The notes below the pieces were generated by a model, which had not been told where the DNA came from, did no database searches, and saw nothing but the letters and a program-made list of their open reading frames with translations. DNA of 64,000 bases from Pinguiococcus pyrenoidosus (lineage: Eukaryota; Sar; Pinguiophyceae; Pinguiochrysidales; Pinguiochrysidaceae), in contig JAAMXY010001322.1 of assembly GCA_019677205.1 (NCBI GenBank), positions 1 to 64,000 of the forward strand. Direction: 5' to 3'. How positions within the stretch are numbered: the stretch's first letter is position 1; each line of letters begins with the position of its first letter. Shown here piece by piece: positions 30,170 through 41,876 of the stretch. The position numbers were made by a program, and so were the translations under genes.

Positions 30170-31234
30170 GGGTCGCAACGCGAAGGTAGCCCGGGGCGGC
30201 TCCGCGTAGCGCTGTGACGATTTCTCCATCTCCACGAGTTTCATTTCAAAGCCTTGCTTGACTAGATCTGGATGTATTTAAGTGCGGAGGGTAGGAAGGA
30301 AGGAAGGAAGGAAGCAAGGTAGGAAGGAAGGAAGCAAGGAAGGGAAAGAAGGAAGGAAGGAAGGGAAAGAAAGAAGGAAGGAAAAGAAAGAAGGGAAAGA
30401 ATACGGTGATGACGAGGCGTAGCGATACAGCGAGGTAGCCCGGGAGGGAGGAAAGACGCTGCCGTTCTCGGACCTGCCGAGCGGCGCTGAGAGCGCCTCG
30501 TCGTAGCTGGCCACCCGCAGCTCCAAATCCGACAAGAAAGCTTACTCAGCCATAGGACTGGCCACGAACCGCGAAAACGTCACAATACGCCAGTGTCATG
30601 CAAGGGCGTGCCAATTCTACGACGTTGCAGTGGTTGGAAGATCCCCAACTCATACTTTAATGTCAGTAAACTCCAGTCGTCATGAGAGTCTACCAATCAT
30701 TGAGGTGCACGAATTTTCGGGCGGAGCATGATTGGCTCATTCGAATGATCAAACCAAAGCCCCGCGTAAGGTTTACGAGGGAGTTCCACCACAAAACTGG
30801 TGAGAGAGAGTCCATTGGCATGAGCCAAAAATTGAGTTCTTCGGTGTCGCACCAAGCTTCCCCCATTGGCCAATCATCGATCCGTTGAGCGCATGTTGGG
30901 CTCTCAGAATCCAAGTGTGCTCCCATCCTTCCAATCATCCGCTTACTATGAGGCACGAGGCTCCTACATCTGGTCAGAAATTCTTCGATTCTGCTCGCGA
31001 GCACTCAATACCCTCTGCCATAGCGTCGCAAGCACCCAGAAGAAGTTCGGGCCGACGTAAAACGCGTAACCAAGGAGGCAAAGTTCGCATAGCGCACCTT
31101 GAGAAGAGGCCGTTAGAGCGCTTCGAGCTTCGCGCCGCTTCCTTTGCCCTCTACTGAGCCCGCACACCTCTCTGCGCGCGGGAGCGGCTCGGCCGCGGGC
31201 GTATGAGACGAGCGGCCTCGCGCCGGGCAGGAGG
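30170..31234. other. Intergenic region with microsatellite
   Basis: About 1.06 kb between two genes on the same strand. Its first part holds a GGAA microsatellite, listed separately. The part from 30540 to 31000 is relatively AT-rich, carries several ATTGG/CCAAT boxes (near 30730, 30815, 30865) and has no protein-like frame. It probably includes the promoter of the downstream receptor-like gene. Confidence 0.5.
30287..30402. repeat. GGAA/GGGAAA purine microsatellite
   Basis: About 115 bases made almost only of A and G, built from GGAA units with interspersed GCAAG and GGGAAAGA variants. The purine strand is the plus strand. It is a simple-sequence repeat likely to vary in length between strains. 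Confidence 0.95.
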
Positions 31235-31238
31235 ATGA
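31203..31238 (+). other. Upstream ORF whose stop overlaps the main start (ATGA)
   Basis: A 12-codon frame starting with ATG at 31203 ends in a TGA that overlaps the ATG at 31235 of the receptor-like gene (ATGA overlap). If the transcript starts upstream of 31203, this uORF could limit or couple translation of the main frame. The transcription start is unknown. Confidence 0.4.
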
Positions 31239-34200
31239 CGCTGGACAGCAGAGCTGCTGCGGGGGCACTTCGCGCCGCCCTCTGCTTCGGCTTCCTGGCC
31301 TTCTCCCGAGTGCTGGCGGAGCAAGTCCAGGGAGGCCTCTCGTGTTGGGAGACCGTCTCGGGCAACACCAGCAGTCCGGAGAGTGGCCAGGTGCGCAGCG
31401 GTTGAAGCCAGCCTTCCTCTTGTGCTTGCGGCGCTGACCTCAGCTGGGAACGACCTGTAGGTGCTGGGCAACGACGCCAACGACCATCTCTGGTACTTCG
31501 AAGTGTTCGAGAACGGCAGCTATGCGCTGGATACCTGCGACAGCGCCTTCGACACCTTCTTGCACGTGTTCACGGTGGTGAACAACTCCTACGACGCGGA
31601 GAACCAGACAGCGCAGCTTGGAGAGTTCGTGGGAGAGTGCGACGACTGCTACTTCGACTGCGGCCTGCAGGCCAGACTCGAGGTCGTGCTGGAGCCGGGC
31701 CAGTACGTCGTGGTGGTGGAGGGCTTCGGCGAGGAGGCCGGCGCCTACAACCTCACCTTCGAGTGCCCGCCAACGGCCGCTCCGTCCCTGGCGCCGAGCT
31801 ACTCCCCCAGTGATGCGCCCCAGCAGCCTAGTTCCCCCCCAAGCGGTGACCCGACCGAATCACCGAGCGCCGCGCCGACGGCCACCGTCTCCCTGGAGCC
31901 GACGCCGTTCCACAGCTTGGGGCCGTCTGCGGCCCCCACCGACGTGGAGTCCGCATCCCCGACGGCGGTCCCGACATGGACGCCGAGCATGGCGCCGACG
32001 ATCTCGAGCCCGCCAACGCAGCTTTACGCGCCCTCCATGGCTCCCAGCATCTCGTCCCCGCCGTCGCTTTCGCCGACCACCCGCTGCGCCGTCAGCCGGC
32101 CGTGCGTGCCCAGCGAGGTGGACGTCACTTCGGCGGAGACCCTGGGCTCCAGGAAGATCCGCGTCGAGTGGGAGGAGCCCTTCGACAACGAGTATCCGAT
32201 CACGGACTACCGGATCTACACGCGCAGCCAGAGTCCTGCGGAGACCTCGTTTGTCTTGCGGGGCACGACCCCCGCAACACAACGATCCTTCGAGATCAGT
32301 GGCCTGGCCCCCTCATCTTTGTATGAAGTCGCGGTCAGCGCGCTGAACATCTGGGGAAGCTCTCGGCTGTCCTCCTTCCCGGAAGCCATAGCGACCAGCA
32401 ACCAGACCGTTGCCATCTTCGCAAGCGACGGCATCGGATTCGACATCCTCTACGGCGAGGTGCCTCCGCCGCTGCAGTCCGAGGGCATCTTCCCGCGAAG
32501 CTGCTCCGTGTTTGAGCTCATTGCCGCGACCAGCATCCCCCTGCTGGGAGGCGGGGCCACGTGCAGCGCGCCCTCCGGAGTGAGAGCCAGCATTCGTCTG
32601 GGGCCCGGCGCCACGTTGCAAGTCGGAGACCCCGTGGACGTCTTCGACGCCGATGCTCCTTCGCAACTCCAGGGGTCGCCGGTTGAAGTGGAGGCGCCTG
32701 CCGATCCGCTGAAGATCACCACCACCATCAGTGGCCCATTGTCGACGTCTGCGTGCGCGGGAGTGCAGCTGGACGGATCGGCTTCGAGTGGACCGGGCGG
32801 AGCGATCTACCCCCTGGAGTTCCTGTGGTCCGTTGCCACGCTCTCCAAGGACGGAGAGACTGTGCCGCAGGTTTGGGACGCTCTTCTGCCAGGTGTCAAT
32901 CGAGAGACTGCGCTGCTCACGATCACCAACGGGACTCTGGAGGGGGGGCTGACGTATGTGTGGGAGCTGCGCGCGTCGAGCTCGCTCTTCGGTACCGAAG
33001 AGACGGCCTCGTACGTGCTGACGGTCAGCGAGCTTCCACAGCCCCAGATCGTGGTTGACGGAGGCAACACGCGCACGCTCTTTGCCTACAGCGAGGCGGA
33101 AGCCACGGTGTCGACGGTGTTTCCCGAGTGTTACGTCTCCGCGACCGGCGAGAGGAACGACTCGGCGGCGGTTTTCACGTGGGAGCTGAGCTCGAGCAGT
33201 CCCCCGCTGGATCCCGCGGACATCAAGACGACCGATCGGGGTCGGCAGCTGCGGCTGGATCCGTTCACGATGAGCCCCGGCAGCACATACGACTTTGTGG
33301 TCACCCGAGAATCCCTGAGCACGGGCAGCATCGTCGTCACCGGCATGCAGTTCATCACGCTGGTGCAGGAGCCGGTTGCCGTCATCACCGGTGGCTCCAA
33401 GACGATCTCCGTGGACAACAGCACCGTCTACTCTGCCCTCGACGCTTCCCTGAGCTACGACCCGGACCGATGCATTCCACTGGCGGGAGACTGCCTGGAT
33501 GTCTTGTCCTTCACGTGGTCTCTGTCGATCTCGCGGCCAAACTCGACGGACATTCCGCAGAGTCTCAACGGCGAGTTGGAGGAGATCATGTCGGATCCGT
33601 TCAGCCCGAATCCCTCGATCTTCTTCGGTCCCCTACTGGAGGCGGTCGAGTTCGAGGACCGCATGGTTCTTCAAGCTCAAGTGGCGGTGACAAGCACGGG
33701 GAGTGCGCTCACCTCCAGCCAATCGACGAGCCTGACGCTCACCAACCAGAGCGTCTCCGACATCGTGCTGGAGACCCCCATTCCAGACGTCGTGAATCCC
33801 AACGATCAGCTCTGCGTCGACGCCGCGACGACGCAAAACGGCTCCGAGGTCACCGTGAACGTCGGCGGGACCACGCTGGCTACGGGCTCTTCGGAAGAAG
33901 AGCTTCTGCAGTACTTCCTCAGCCTCGAGGACCTCATCCCGGGCACCGAGTATACCTTGACGTTCACCGATGAGACCGGCGCGGAGACGACGGCCACCGT
34001 CCTCATCAACGCCCCTCCGGAGTCCGGGGTTCTGGATCTCTTCCACAGCTCGGGCGGCACGGAGGTGCCAGTGGATGAGTCGGGCGAGCTCGTGGCGGGG
34101 GTCGACCTCGTGCAGATGCGCACAAGCTCGTGGGTAGACACCGACCTTCCCATCCGATACGTTTTCATGCAGGTCTATCGCGCAAGCCAGATCAGTGCGG

Positions 34201-37200
34201 ACCATGACGTGACGCCGGCGCTAAGGGAAGGAAGTGGAAACGTCCACAACGGGGCGCTCGTGCATCCCGGCAATCTGCTCGCCGGCGCAGAGCCGTATCT
34301 CAGCGAGTTTGGAGTACGCGCCGTCGACGCCATCGGAGCGTTTTCGGACATCACGTCGAGCGTCCCGACCGTCGCTCTGTCTACGGACGCCGAAAACTGC
34401 TTCGCAGTCGTGGGAGCCTTCGCTGAGCTTGTGCAGGAGCCCGCACGGGTTGGCGTCGCTGCGATCGCGTTCTCGGTCGCGAACGGCCTGCGTCGTATGG
34501 ACTGCGAATTGGACCACCTAATCGTGAGTCCCTTTCGCGAAATGATTGACGGAGTGCTTCTCACCTCCAGCGTGGTCCTTTCGAGCTTCAACGAGCTCCA
34601 GTCCCGAGTGCATACTTTGCGAGAGCTCTTCACGTACGCCTTGCTACGCCACCTCTCGGGAGCCGTCTCGATTGAACCGACGATCGGCTTTGCTTCGATG
34701 ATTGACACAATGGCGGAGTGGCTCGGCCTCCTAGAAGGTCACATGACCGACGACACGATATGCCGATCTCTGCTGGACACCGCGGACGTTGTGTCCAAGC
34801 TTGACCCCGGCACGTTCGAGCTCGTGTACGACTTCGCGCTTCTCGTGAGCCGCTCGGACTGTGGCGTCCCAGGCGGCTCTACCGAAGCGGATGACGTCTT
34901 CGTCCACGTGGTGAGCGAGGATCTCACGGTATCGACGTTCCAGGCCCAGCCCGACGGCGGCTTCGACGTCGTTTCCGAGACGGGCTTCGCGCTCAATGCG
35001 AGCGCGAGCTCCGTCAGTGCCATCGTCAATGGTACTTCCACGGATTATGTCCACGTCCAACATGTCCATTTCACGAATGCATCGTCCTTCGAGGGCACCA
35101 TTGACGAGCGATTCGAGATTGTGAGCGGGGTCGAGGAGCTGGTCCTCGACCTCGCTTCTGTCCCCCCCTGTGAAGTCTGCAACACCCTCGTTGGCGCCGA
35201 CCAGCAGGAGGAGTGCATTGCCGCCGTGACGAACACGACCGTGTCGAACTTGGAGGAGCCTCTGATCCTGACGATCCCGGTGAACCTCGAGGGCACGGAC
35301 ATCAGGACGACGTACTGCGACGGGTCGCCCATCCCGCCGGATGAGCTGTACTCCTGCGTGTTCCTGAACAATGGCGCCTGGTCCACGGACGGCTGCGAGG
35401 TGCATGATGTGCTTGAGAACGCGGTGCAGTGCGCGTGCACGCACCTGTCGGCCTTCGCAGTGGCGGCTCTGGCGGACGCCGATTCCTGCACCGACGACGG
35501 CCTCGGGGATCTGTACGCTCACACGGGCTACACCTTCTTCGTGGCGGCGGCGCTCGTCGCATGGGTCGTCCTCGGCTCCTTCTGTTTCCAGCTCCTGTCG
35601 AATCAGCTCGAGCAGAACAAGGGCAGCGTGACCGTGAACACGTTCGCGTACGCGGTGCTGCTGCCGGCCTGCTTCCTCCGGATCTTGTACGGCGCGTTGC
35701 TCCTGGTGTCTCTGTACATCTTCGGCCAGGACCTGGAGGACACGGAGCTGAAGCATGACACCCCGATGGGCATCGGTATCGCGATCATTCACGACATGTT
35801 CCACCCGATCTTCCTCATGGCGTTCTCGGCCGTGTCGCTGTACTGGTACGACCTCCATCGCGCCATGAACAAGTCGCTGGCTCGCGTGCGGCAGCTCAGC
35901 TTCATCATGGGCCGGACGCTGGCGGTCTTCGTCGTCGGGAACATCGTGTACTGCGGCCTGACGGTCGCCTTCGACGTGATCCTCGCGACGAGTGGGCTGG
36001 CGTTCGACCTCGACATCACGCTGATCGCGCGGATCCAGCTGTACATCTTCTGCGCGGTGTGTCTCATCGAAAGCTTGAGCTACATCGTCTTCGGCGTCCT
36101 GATCATCAACCTGACCAACAAGGGACCGAGCAAGGGCCTGGTGGGCCAAGGGAAGACCAGCACCCACGTCCAAACAAGCAGTCCGGTCAGTCGCGGGGCC
36201 AGCACGAGATCGGTCGCCAGCGACTCCACGGGCGAGAACAAGAAGCCCAGGGCGGCGAAGGCCAAACGCAAGTCGGGGACACGGAAGCTCGAAGGAATCG
36301 TCGTGGCATGCGCCACGCTCTTCATCATCATGGCGGGTTGCTTGGCGGTGATCGCGACCATCGATCGCGGAATCGTCTTCTTCGCTCTATACTCCGTGCT
36401 GCTCCACTTCCTCGAGATCGTCTCGTGCGGGTACCTCATCATCGCCCTCCGCACCAAGGTGCAGAAGCAGCGGCGCAAGAGCCGCCTGCTCGGATCCCTG
36501 ATCGAAAGCAAGAGCGGGTCGCGCTACTTCCCCAGCTTCGGCAGCAGCTGGCGATCGATGAGCACGTCGTCAGGGTCTCCCAAACAGAAGCCGGCTCGGC
36601 GCCGGTCGTCGTCCACCATTTCGCAGGAGTCCCTGAACTACATCGACAAGGACGTCTACAACCGGCTCAAACTTGGCTTGGGCTTCACCGAGGTGGACAA
36701 GAAGAACTCGACAGCGTCCTTCGAAGACCCCGAGGTGGCGTTCCCCACGAAGAGCACCGACTGGGCGATGACGTCCCTGGGCGTTCGCGGCGGACAGGAA
36801 AGTCCGGCCGGGACGCAGCGAAGTCTGAGTGGACGCCAGCTGCTCTCCAACGTTGCCGGCCGGCTCTCCGAAACCGACGACAAGGCCTACGTCAAGTGTA
36901 ACCCGCTGGTGTCTCCCAAGGATCAGCAAAGATCGATACGGGAGCACGGCATCCTGGGCTCGACACCGGCCGTCGACGTTGACAACATGCCCGACGAGGA
37001 CGATGTCTTGGCGGCTCTCGTGGCGCTGCCAGACTCCGGCCTCCTGCACGCCAATCTCGCCGTGGGCATCCAGAGAGACAGTCTAGATGCCTGCGCCACC
37101 GCGTCGCCCCAGGGCGCCACGGTGACGTTCTGGAGCGCCATCACGGCGAGGTCGAGAAGCGGCTCGTCGACGACCGGATCGAGCCGCGGCCGCGGCGACG

Positions 37201-38249
37201 CCAGGGGCCCGGGAGATCCGGTATCCAGCGCCTTCTGGACGGTCCTCCGCAACCGGAATCGAAGCCTGAGCGAGCCAGGCATTCCCTCGGATCGACTGCG
37301 GGGCCATCCGACCGGCAAGCAGACGGCCTCCATGCCCAACTCGCCGGCCTCCTCATGCGGCTTCGAGAATCCGATGCTGAGCTCGAAGCCGCATTCACCA
37401 GCAGGCTCGGAATGCGGCTTTGAGAATCCGATGCTTGCCAAGAGGGGCGACCCGCGCGGTGCACCGACGCCGATCGCTTCCGTCAAGTCCCAGTCCTTCG
37501 AAGGCAGCCTCGTGTCCACCGACCTCTCCAGCATTGCGGCGAAGTTCAAGGCCATCTTCAAGCCGACGGGTCCGCGAAAGGAGGACGGAGATGGCGGAGA
37601 GGCGGAATCCAAGCGGGACGCCAACCTGCCAAACCCACCATTGGACGCCAGCATGCGCCAGAACTCGTCGAGGACGAAGCTCCGCCCCGTGGTGTCCCGG
37701 TCAGTGCTAATGCCTGCCGAGCCCACGGACGTGGGCGATCCCGGACAGATTCTGCCCCCCGTGGAGGGGGACGGGCCCGTAAAACCAACGACCGTGCAGA
37801 AGATCTTCAGCTCCTTCCTCCGTCCGAGGCCGGGGAGCCGGGGCGTTCCGGCGGATCTGGAGGTGCTCGGAGACGACGGACGAGTGGAGGTTCCGGACGT
37901 CTGGGCAAGCCACAATGCCCAACGGTCGCTGCGCGCGATGGGAGCTCAAGAGCACACGTATGACTCATACGAGGACGACAGCATTGAATACACGAACATG
38001 AGAACGATCGTCGGAAGTAGTGGTCGGCGGGAGAGCCTCTCCGGGCGCGGAAACCAGCCGCGGCGAACGGTCTCGACGGAAAGCGATAGCAGAGGACGGG
38101 ACACGTCCAGCAGCGCCCCGATTTCTCTGGGCCTCTCTTCGATCACGGCGGCGGACATCGAGTCCCGCGGGGACACCTCCAGGGAGCACCCGTCTGTGGA
38201 GTATATGGAAGCAAGGGAAGCCACCCGAGAATCAGGAGAGTCCGGATAA
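31235..38249 (+). CDS. REJ/PKD-repeat, GPS-motif, seven-transmembrane receptor-like protein
   Basis: Two exons, 31235-31390 and 31461-38249, give 2314 residues. A signal peptide fits residues 1-28 (AALCFGFLAFSRVLAEQ). Next comes a PPC-like beta domain (DTCDSAFDTFLHVF; CDDC...CGLQ) at about 55-150, a Pro/Ser/Thr linker with SxAP repeats (about 150-245), an FN3-like domain (about 273-366), then a REJ/PKD-like region with LDASLSYDPDRC and SFTWSL. A GPS motif follows: CVFLNNGAWSTDGC, then CACTHLSAF, with the predicted autocleavage in HLS at 1380-1382. Seven hydrophobic helices lie at about 1405-1716. A long Ser-rich cytosolic tail (1717-2314) contains two copies of CGFENPML. The layout resembles adhesion GPCRs or polycystin-1. 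Whether the helices are related to either, or to the plant THH1/TOM1 7TM family, cannot be told by eye. The ligand is unknown. Confidence 0.82.
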
Positions 38250-38332
38250 TCAGGATAGCCGGGGAAATCATGATGATCGGCATGTTCAGCATATCCAGGA
38301 TATTTAGGACATCCAGGACGTCCGGGATCCCC
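38239..38332 (+). repeat. Imperfect ~12-bp repeats (ATCCAGGA/ATCAGGA type)
   Basis: The end of the receptor gene and the first part of the convergent gap are made of irregular repeats of ATCAGGA, ATCCAGGA and GTCCGGGA spaced by about 12 bases. It is low-complexity sequence. The rest of the 304-base gap up to 38553 shows nothing else. Confidence 0.55.
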
Positions 38333-38553
38333 TCCCCGCGCCTTGGAGAAGCGCGAAGAGCATGTCATTGTCGAGGGCGGATGCGGACCTACGCGCAACC
38401 TTTGCTGGAAGAAAAGAGAGACAATCTTGGAAGGGCCAACACCCAACGAGACTCTAGCAACAGAATCCTTTCGTTTGGACTGCGCCTCGCCTGTGGCAAC
38501 CACACAATTGCACCCGCTTGCCCAAAACGGATCACGCCTCCCGACGCACGCTT

Positions 38554-39609
38554 TCACGCTTCCAAGGCGGGTCGGACGACTTGCGTGAGGCTTGCAATCG
38601 CGCCCGGAGGAAGCTGCGTCTTTCCGTTGACCAGGCCAGGCTCAACGCAGAGCATCTCCAGGTAGCCGTCGTTGTTGAAGTCGGACATCCCTGCCGCTGT
38701 GTCGATCCTGTCGAAGAGCTTTTGATGAGCTCCACACGCAGTAAGGAACGAGGAGTTTCTCCGCTTCTCCGCTTCTCACCATGGGTTCCAAAAGACCGTG
38801 TCCGGGCTCAGCGGGCCCTCCGAGGCGCCCTCGACGATCTTGGCCGACTTGCTGACTTCGAAGTCACCGGCGGGACATTTGACGAGGATCGGATCTGGAA
38901 TCGGCGCGCAGAAAATCCGGTCCGTCTCCTGGGTAACGTCCACCACCTCCCTCGTCTCCTGCGTGGCCCAGAGAAGTGCAAATGTCAGTGGCGGGATCGC
39001 CGCGCAGGTGCTTGTACAGAAGCTACGTGGAAGGCCAACCTCGATCGGGTTCGTCAGCTCGCCGGTGACCTTGTCGAAGTAGCTGCAACCCTGGAAACCG
39101 ATGACCCGCGTCTCCGTGATGTCGCCCACGTTGAAGTAAGGGTGCTGCAGGCACTGGAAGCCGAACTCTTCGTCGCCGGTGTTCTTGATGTTCAGCACCG
39201 TGGTGAGGCTCTCCGGCGCCAGGCGCACGTCGAATTGCAGCTCGTACTTGTAGGGCCACGCTTCGTGCGTCGCGTCTTCATGGGTGATGACGAAGCTGCT
39301 CACGAGCTCATCGCCTTCAGTTGTCGAACCCGCGAAGTTCCACTTCGAGTTGCGCACGAAGCCATGCTGCGCCATGCGCTCATCCGGCCGTCCGAACTGC
39401 GGAAACACCAGCGGAATGCCGCCCCGGATGGACTTCTCGTTGTTGTACTTCGCATCGGAGCTCACCCAGAGCATATTCCGCTGTGGCGCCGAAGCCGGGC
39501 TGAACTTGGTCACCGAAGCCCCAAAAAGATACACTTCGCAGCTCGAGCCCGACGGATGCACCATTCGCACCATCTCCATGTCTCCGTTTCCAGTCACGAG
39601 CTCGGCCAT
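38554..39609 (-). CDS. Glucose-6-phosphate 1-epimerase-like mutarotase
   Basis: Three exons read on the minus strand, 39609-39040, 38958-38780 and 38707-38554, give 300 residues. This family (galactose mutarotase fold, YeaD/plant G6P 1-epimerase) interconverts alpha and beta anomers of hexose 6-phosphates. Family landmarks: GGIPLVFPQFGRPD near residue 63, MAQHGFVR with one catalytic His, FGFQCLQHPYFNVGD with the second His, and MLCVEPG with the catalytic Glu, which lies in exon 3 and is recovered only by splicing at NPW|ID. The first intron is 81 nt, a multiple of three and free of stops, so an unspliced form would stay in frame. It is inferred to be an intron because its removal restores the family sequence GELTNPIE|ETREVVDV. 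It looks cytosolic, with no targeting signal visible. Confidence 0.9.
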
Positions 39610-40919
39610 TTCTGCTTCGCTTGGGCAGATGTGGCGCAGCGACGCGTGTAGCTTTTTCTAGCTTTGCACAAAGCGTGCCGTCTGGTCAAACGAAGCTTCG
39701 ATTCGATGTTTCACCCCGGGGCCTCACTACTAACCAACAAGCTATTCAGCGCAAAGGCAAGGGTGCAACCTTCGGATTAGACGTCGTTTCTCATGCATAA
39801 TATGTTCAATAAATACCGCTCAAGTTTATAAACTTCGTACTGAGCCATACTGTGGAGATGCATCCCTACGCCACAGGAAGGCGACGTTGTCGGACGTCCA
39901 GAAGCGTTGAGCGCTATTCGTCAGCGCGGCAGAACGAAGTGAGTGGGATGGCGGCAGGCGAAGGAAGGCTCGATTGCTAGGGTCCCATGCTTCGCACAGA
40001 TCGGGGCCGCCGCTTCGTCCCGGCGAACTTGGATCCTGCCGTCCGCGACCGATGGACGGAACGAAATCGACTCATGTGCTACACGTCCCACTGCACCGAT
40101 GAATCGACGGACCGAGTCTCCTCCGGCGCATCCTGCAACGTGGCGCTTCTCAAGGAACCGGCATGACCGTGCCTTGTGCTCCCTTGAAAGAGAGGAACTC
40201 AGAACTTCACAGCGTCGAACACGAGAGCTTCACGGAAGAACTAGCCCTTATCCTTTTCGCATCTCCGCGTGTACTCTTCCAAAAGCATGCGCTTCTTTAC
40301 ACAAGTTCCACTATCGTAGCCGATCTTGTAGTCTGCGGCGATGGCAAGCGGCGCAGCTACGACCAGCGGCCAAAACGTCTTCGCCCTAACGCTTCGCAGC
40401 ACCGAGCAATTTTGAGATTGGCGAGAAGATATGATCTCACAGACGCAAAGACACGCGAGAGCCGACTCAAGCGAAGGCGTACCAGAAGAGCGTTACGCCG
40501 ACTGCCGTGACGAGAGAGATTTCCATGTTCTTATGAGGGCAGGCCCAGGCATCCTGTTGCAGTAGTGTCAAGGCATGGCTGGATTTGGCGTCGAATTCGT
40601 GGCTGTGGCACCTCCTCGAGCTCACGCAGGCGCTGCTTGCGCTGCTCTTGTGTCATCCAGCTGCGCAGGGAGCTCCTGTTAAGCGCTCTCCTCTGCTCAA
40701 CTCCGGACGCGGTGCGCCTCTTCCCAACGCGCCTGGCGCCGTAGCTGGAGCGGACAGATACGGATCCTTGCGAGTCAGCTGATAAAAGGAGTTTTCGCTG
40801 GCCTCGCAGCGGATCGCCATTGGCCGAACATAGGCCGCACTGATTGGATGAAGGTCTACGCATCCTGTTGCAAGCGAACACTATCACCTGCAAACAAAAC
40901 TATTGAATGCGTCGTCACC
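39610..40919. other. Gene-poor region, no recognisable gene
   Basis: 1.3 kb with lower GC than the neighbours, including an AT-rich stretch around 39790-39840 (TATAA-like at about 39829). The short open frames here have no protein-like composition and no plausible splice links. Part of it must be the mutarotase promoter. The rest may be decayed transposon sequence belonging to the relic to its right. Confidence 0.4.
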
Positions 40920-41066
40920 TTACGGATGTCGTAAGATGTTGTGCGCAACTGGCTGATCACATTCGTTCTGCTCTTCAGTTGTGACGCAATGCGGCCCTAT
41001 CAAATCTTCACGCTGACGCATTACACCTAATGCATCGCACCGAAGTATAATCGAAGAACAACCATC

Positions 41067-41156
41067 TAATGATACCTTTTCATCAATACACCTATCGCAC
41101 ACGCACACGAGCCCTTTCTCAACCAATCGCAGCTCGCGGACGCCTGGCCCGCCACA
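41067..41156. repeat. 90-bp direct repeat, copy 1 (within the copia relic)
   Basis: Ninety bases, starting TAATGATACC and ending CCCGCCACA, identical to the copy at 41877-41966, 810 bases away in the same orientation. In this copy the sequence is part of the open frame downstream of the integrase core. Confidence 0.95.
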
Positions 41157-41876
41157 GTCCCCCCCAAATTGTTGATATCGGAGATGGCTAATATCCGGAG
41201 TCACGCCGCTGCGCCTTTCTTCTGGGCACTTCCATTGCAGCCACTTCCTTGCTTGGTGGTTACACAGTGTCACAGCCATTCGGAGTCCATACGGCCATAG
41301 TCGTTTGGGTGCCTTGCGCATGATGTACTTGCATTTGGCCTTGACAAACTTGATAGCCCTCTCAGCTCTGTTCTGATTTTGAGACTCTGGCTCTGAGGCA
41401 CCTTTTTGGATCGCGTACGTCCTCAATAGTTCTGAAACTCTCTCCGACTGTTGGACCTCTTTCGCGCCATCAGAAATGAGCCTCCTTGGTGCTCCGTGGT
41501 CACTTATGAACTGTTGGAGGGCCTGGTAGAACTGATTCTTCCGTTTCATCGGATAGACGCTCATGTGTCCATCCGAGCCGTAGAACATCTGAGCACATTG
41601 GAACCCGTGCACGCCCTTTTGGCTGGCGAAGAAGGTCTTTCGCGGCCTTCTCGGTCGCTTGTGACACTGCACCCTCATGCTTCGCCTCAGCTGCTTGCTT
41701 CCCTTGCTGTGCCGACCGTGTCATGCTCATGAGCTGCTTCTTCAGAGCTTTGATCTCGGATTTCAGTGCACGTAGATCTTTGGGCTCTGGGGTCATCCTT
41801 TCCTGCACGGTCTCATGCGAGGTCCTGCGTAGCCGACTGCCCATTGGCCTCCCCTTCTCAGATCGCCTGCCCTGCT

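Noticed and set aside
30287-30402. Purine-rich repeat as a CRISPR-like or structured array
   Set aside because: It is a continuous GGAA-type microsatellite without spacers, in a eukaryotic genome.
34731-36173. 480-codon minus-strand open frame
   Set aside because: Antisense to the GPS/7TM coding region. No family features.
40163-40510. 115-codon plus-strand open frame in the gene-poor region
   Set aside because: Arg-rich composition without domain features, no splice partners, and atypical codon use compared with the confirmed genes.
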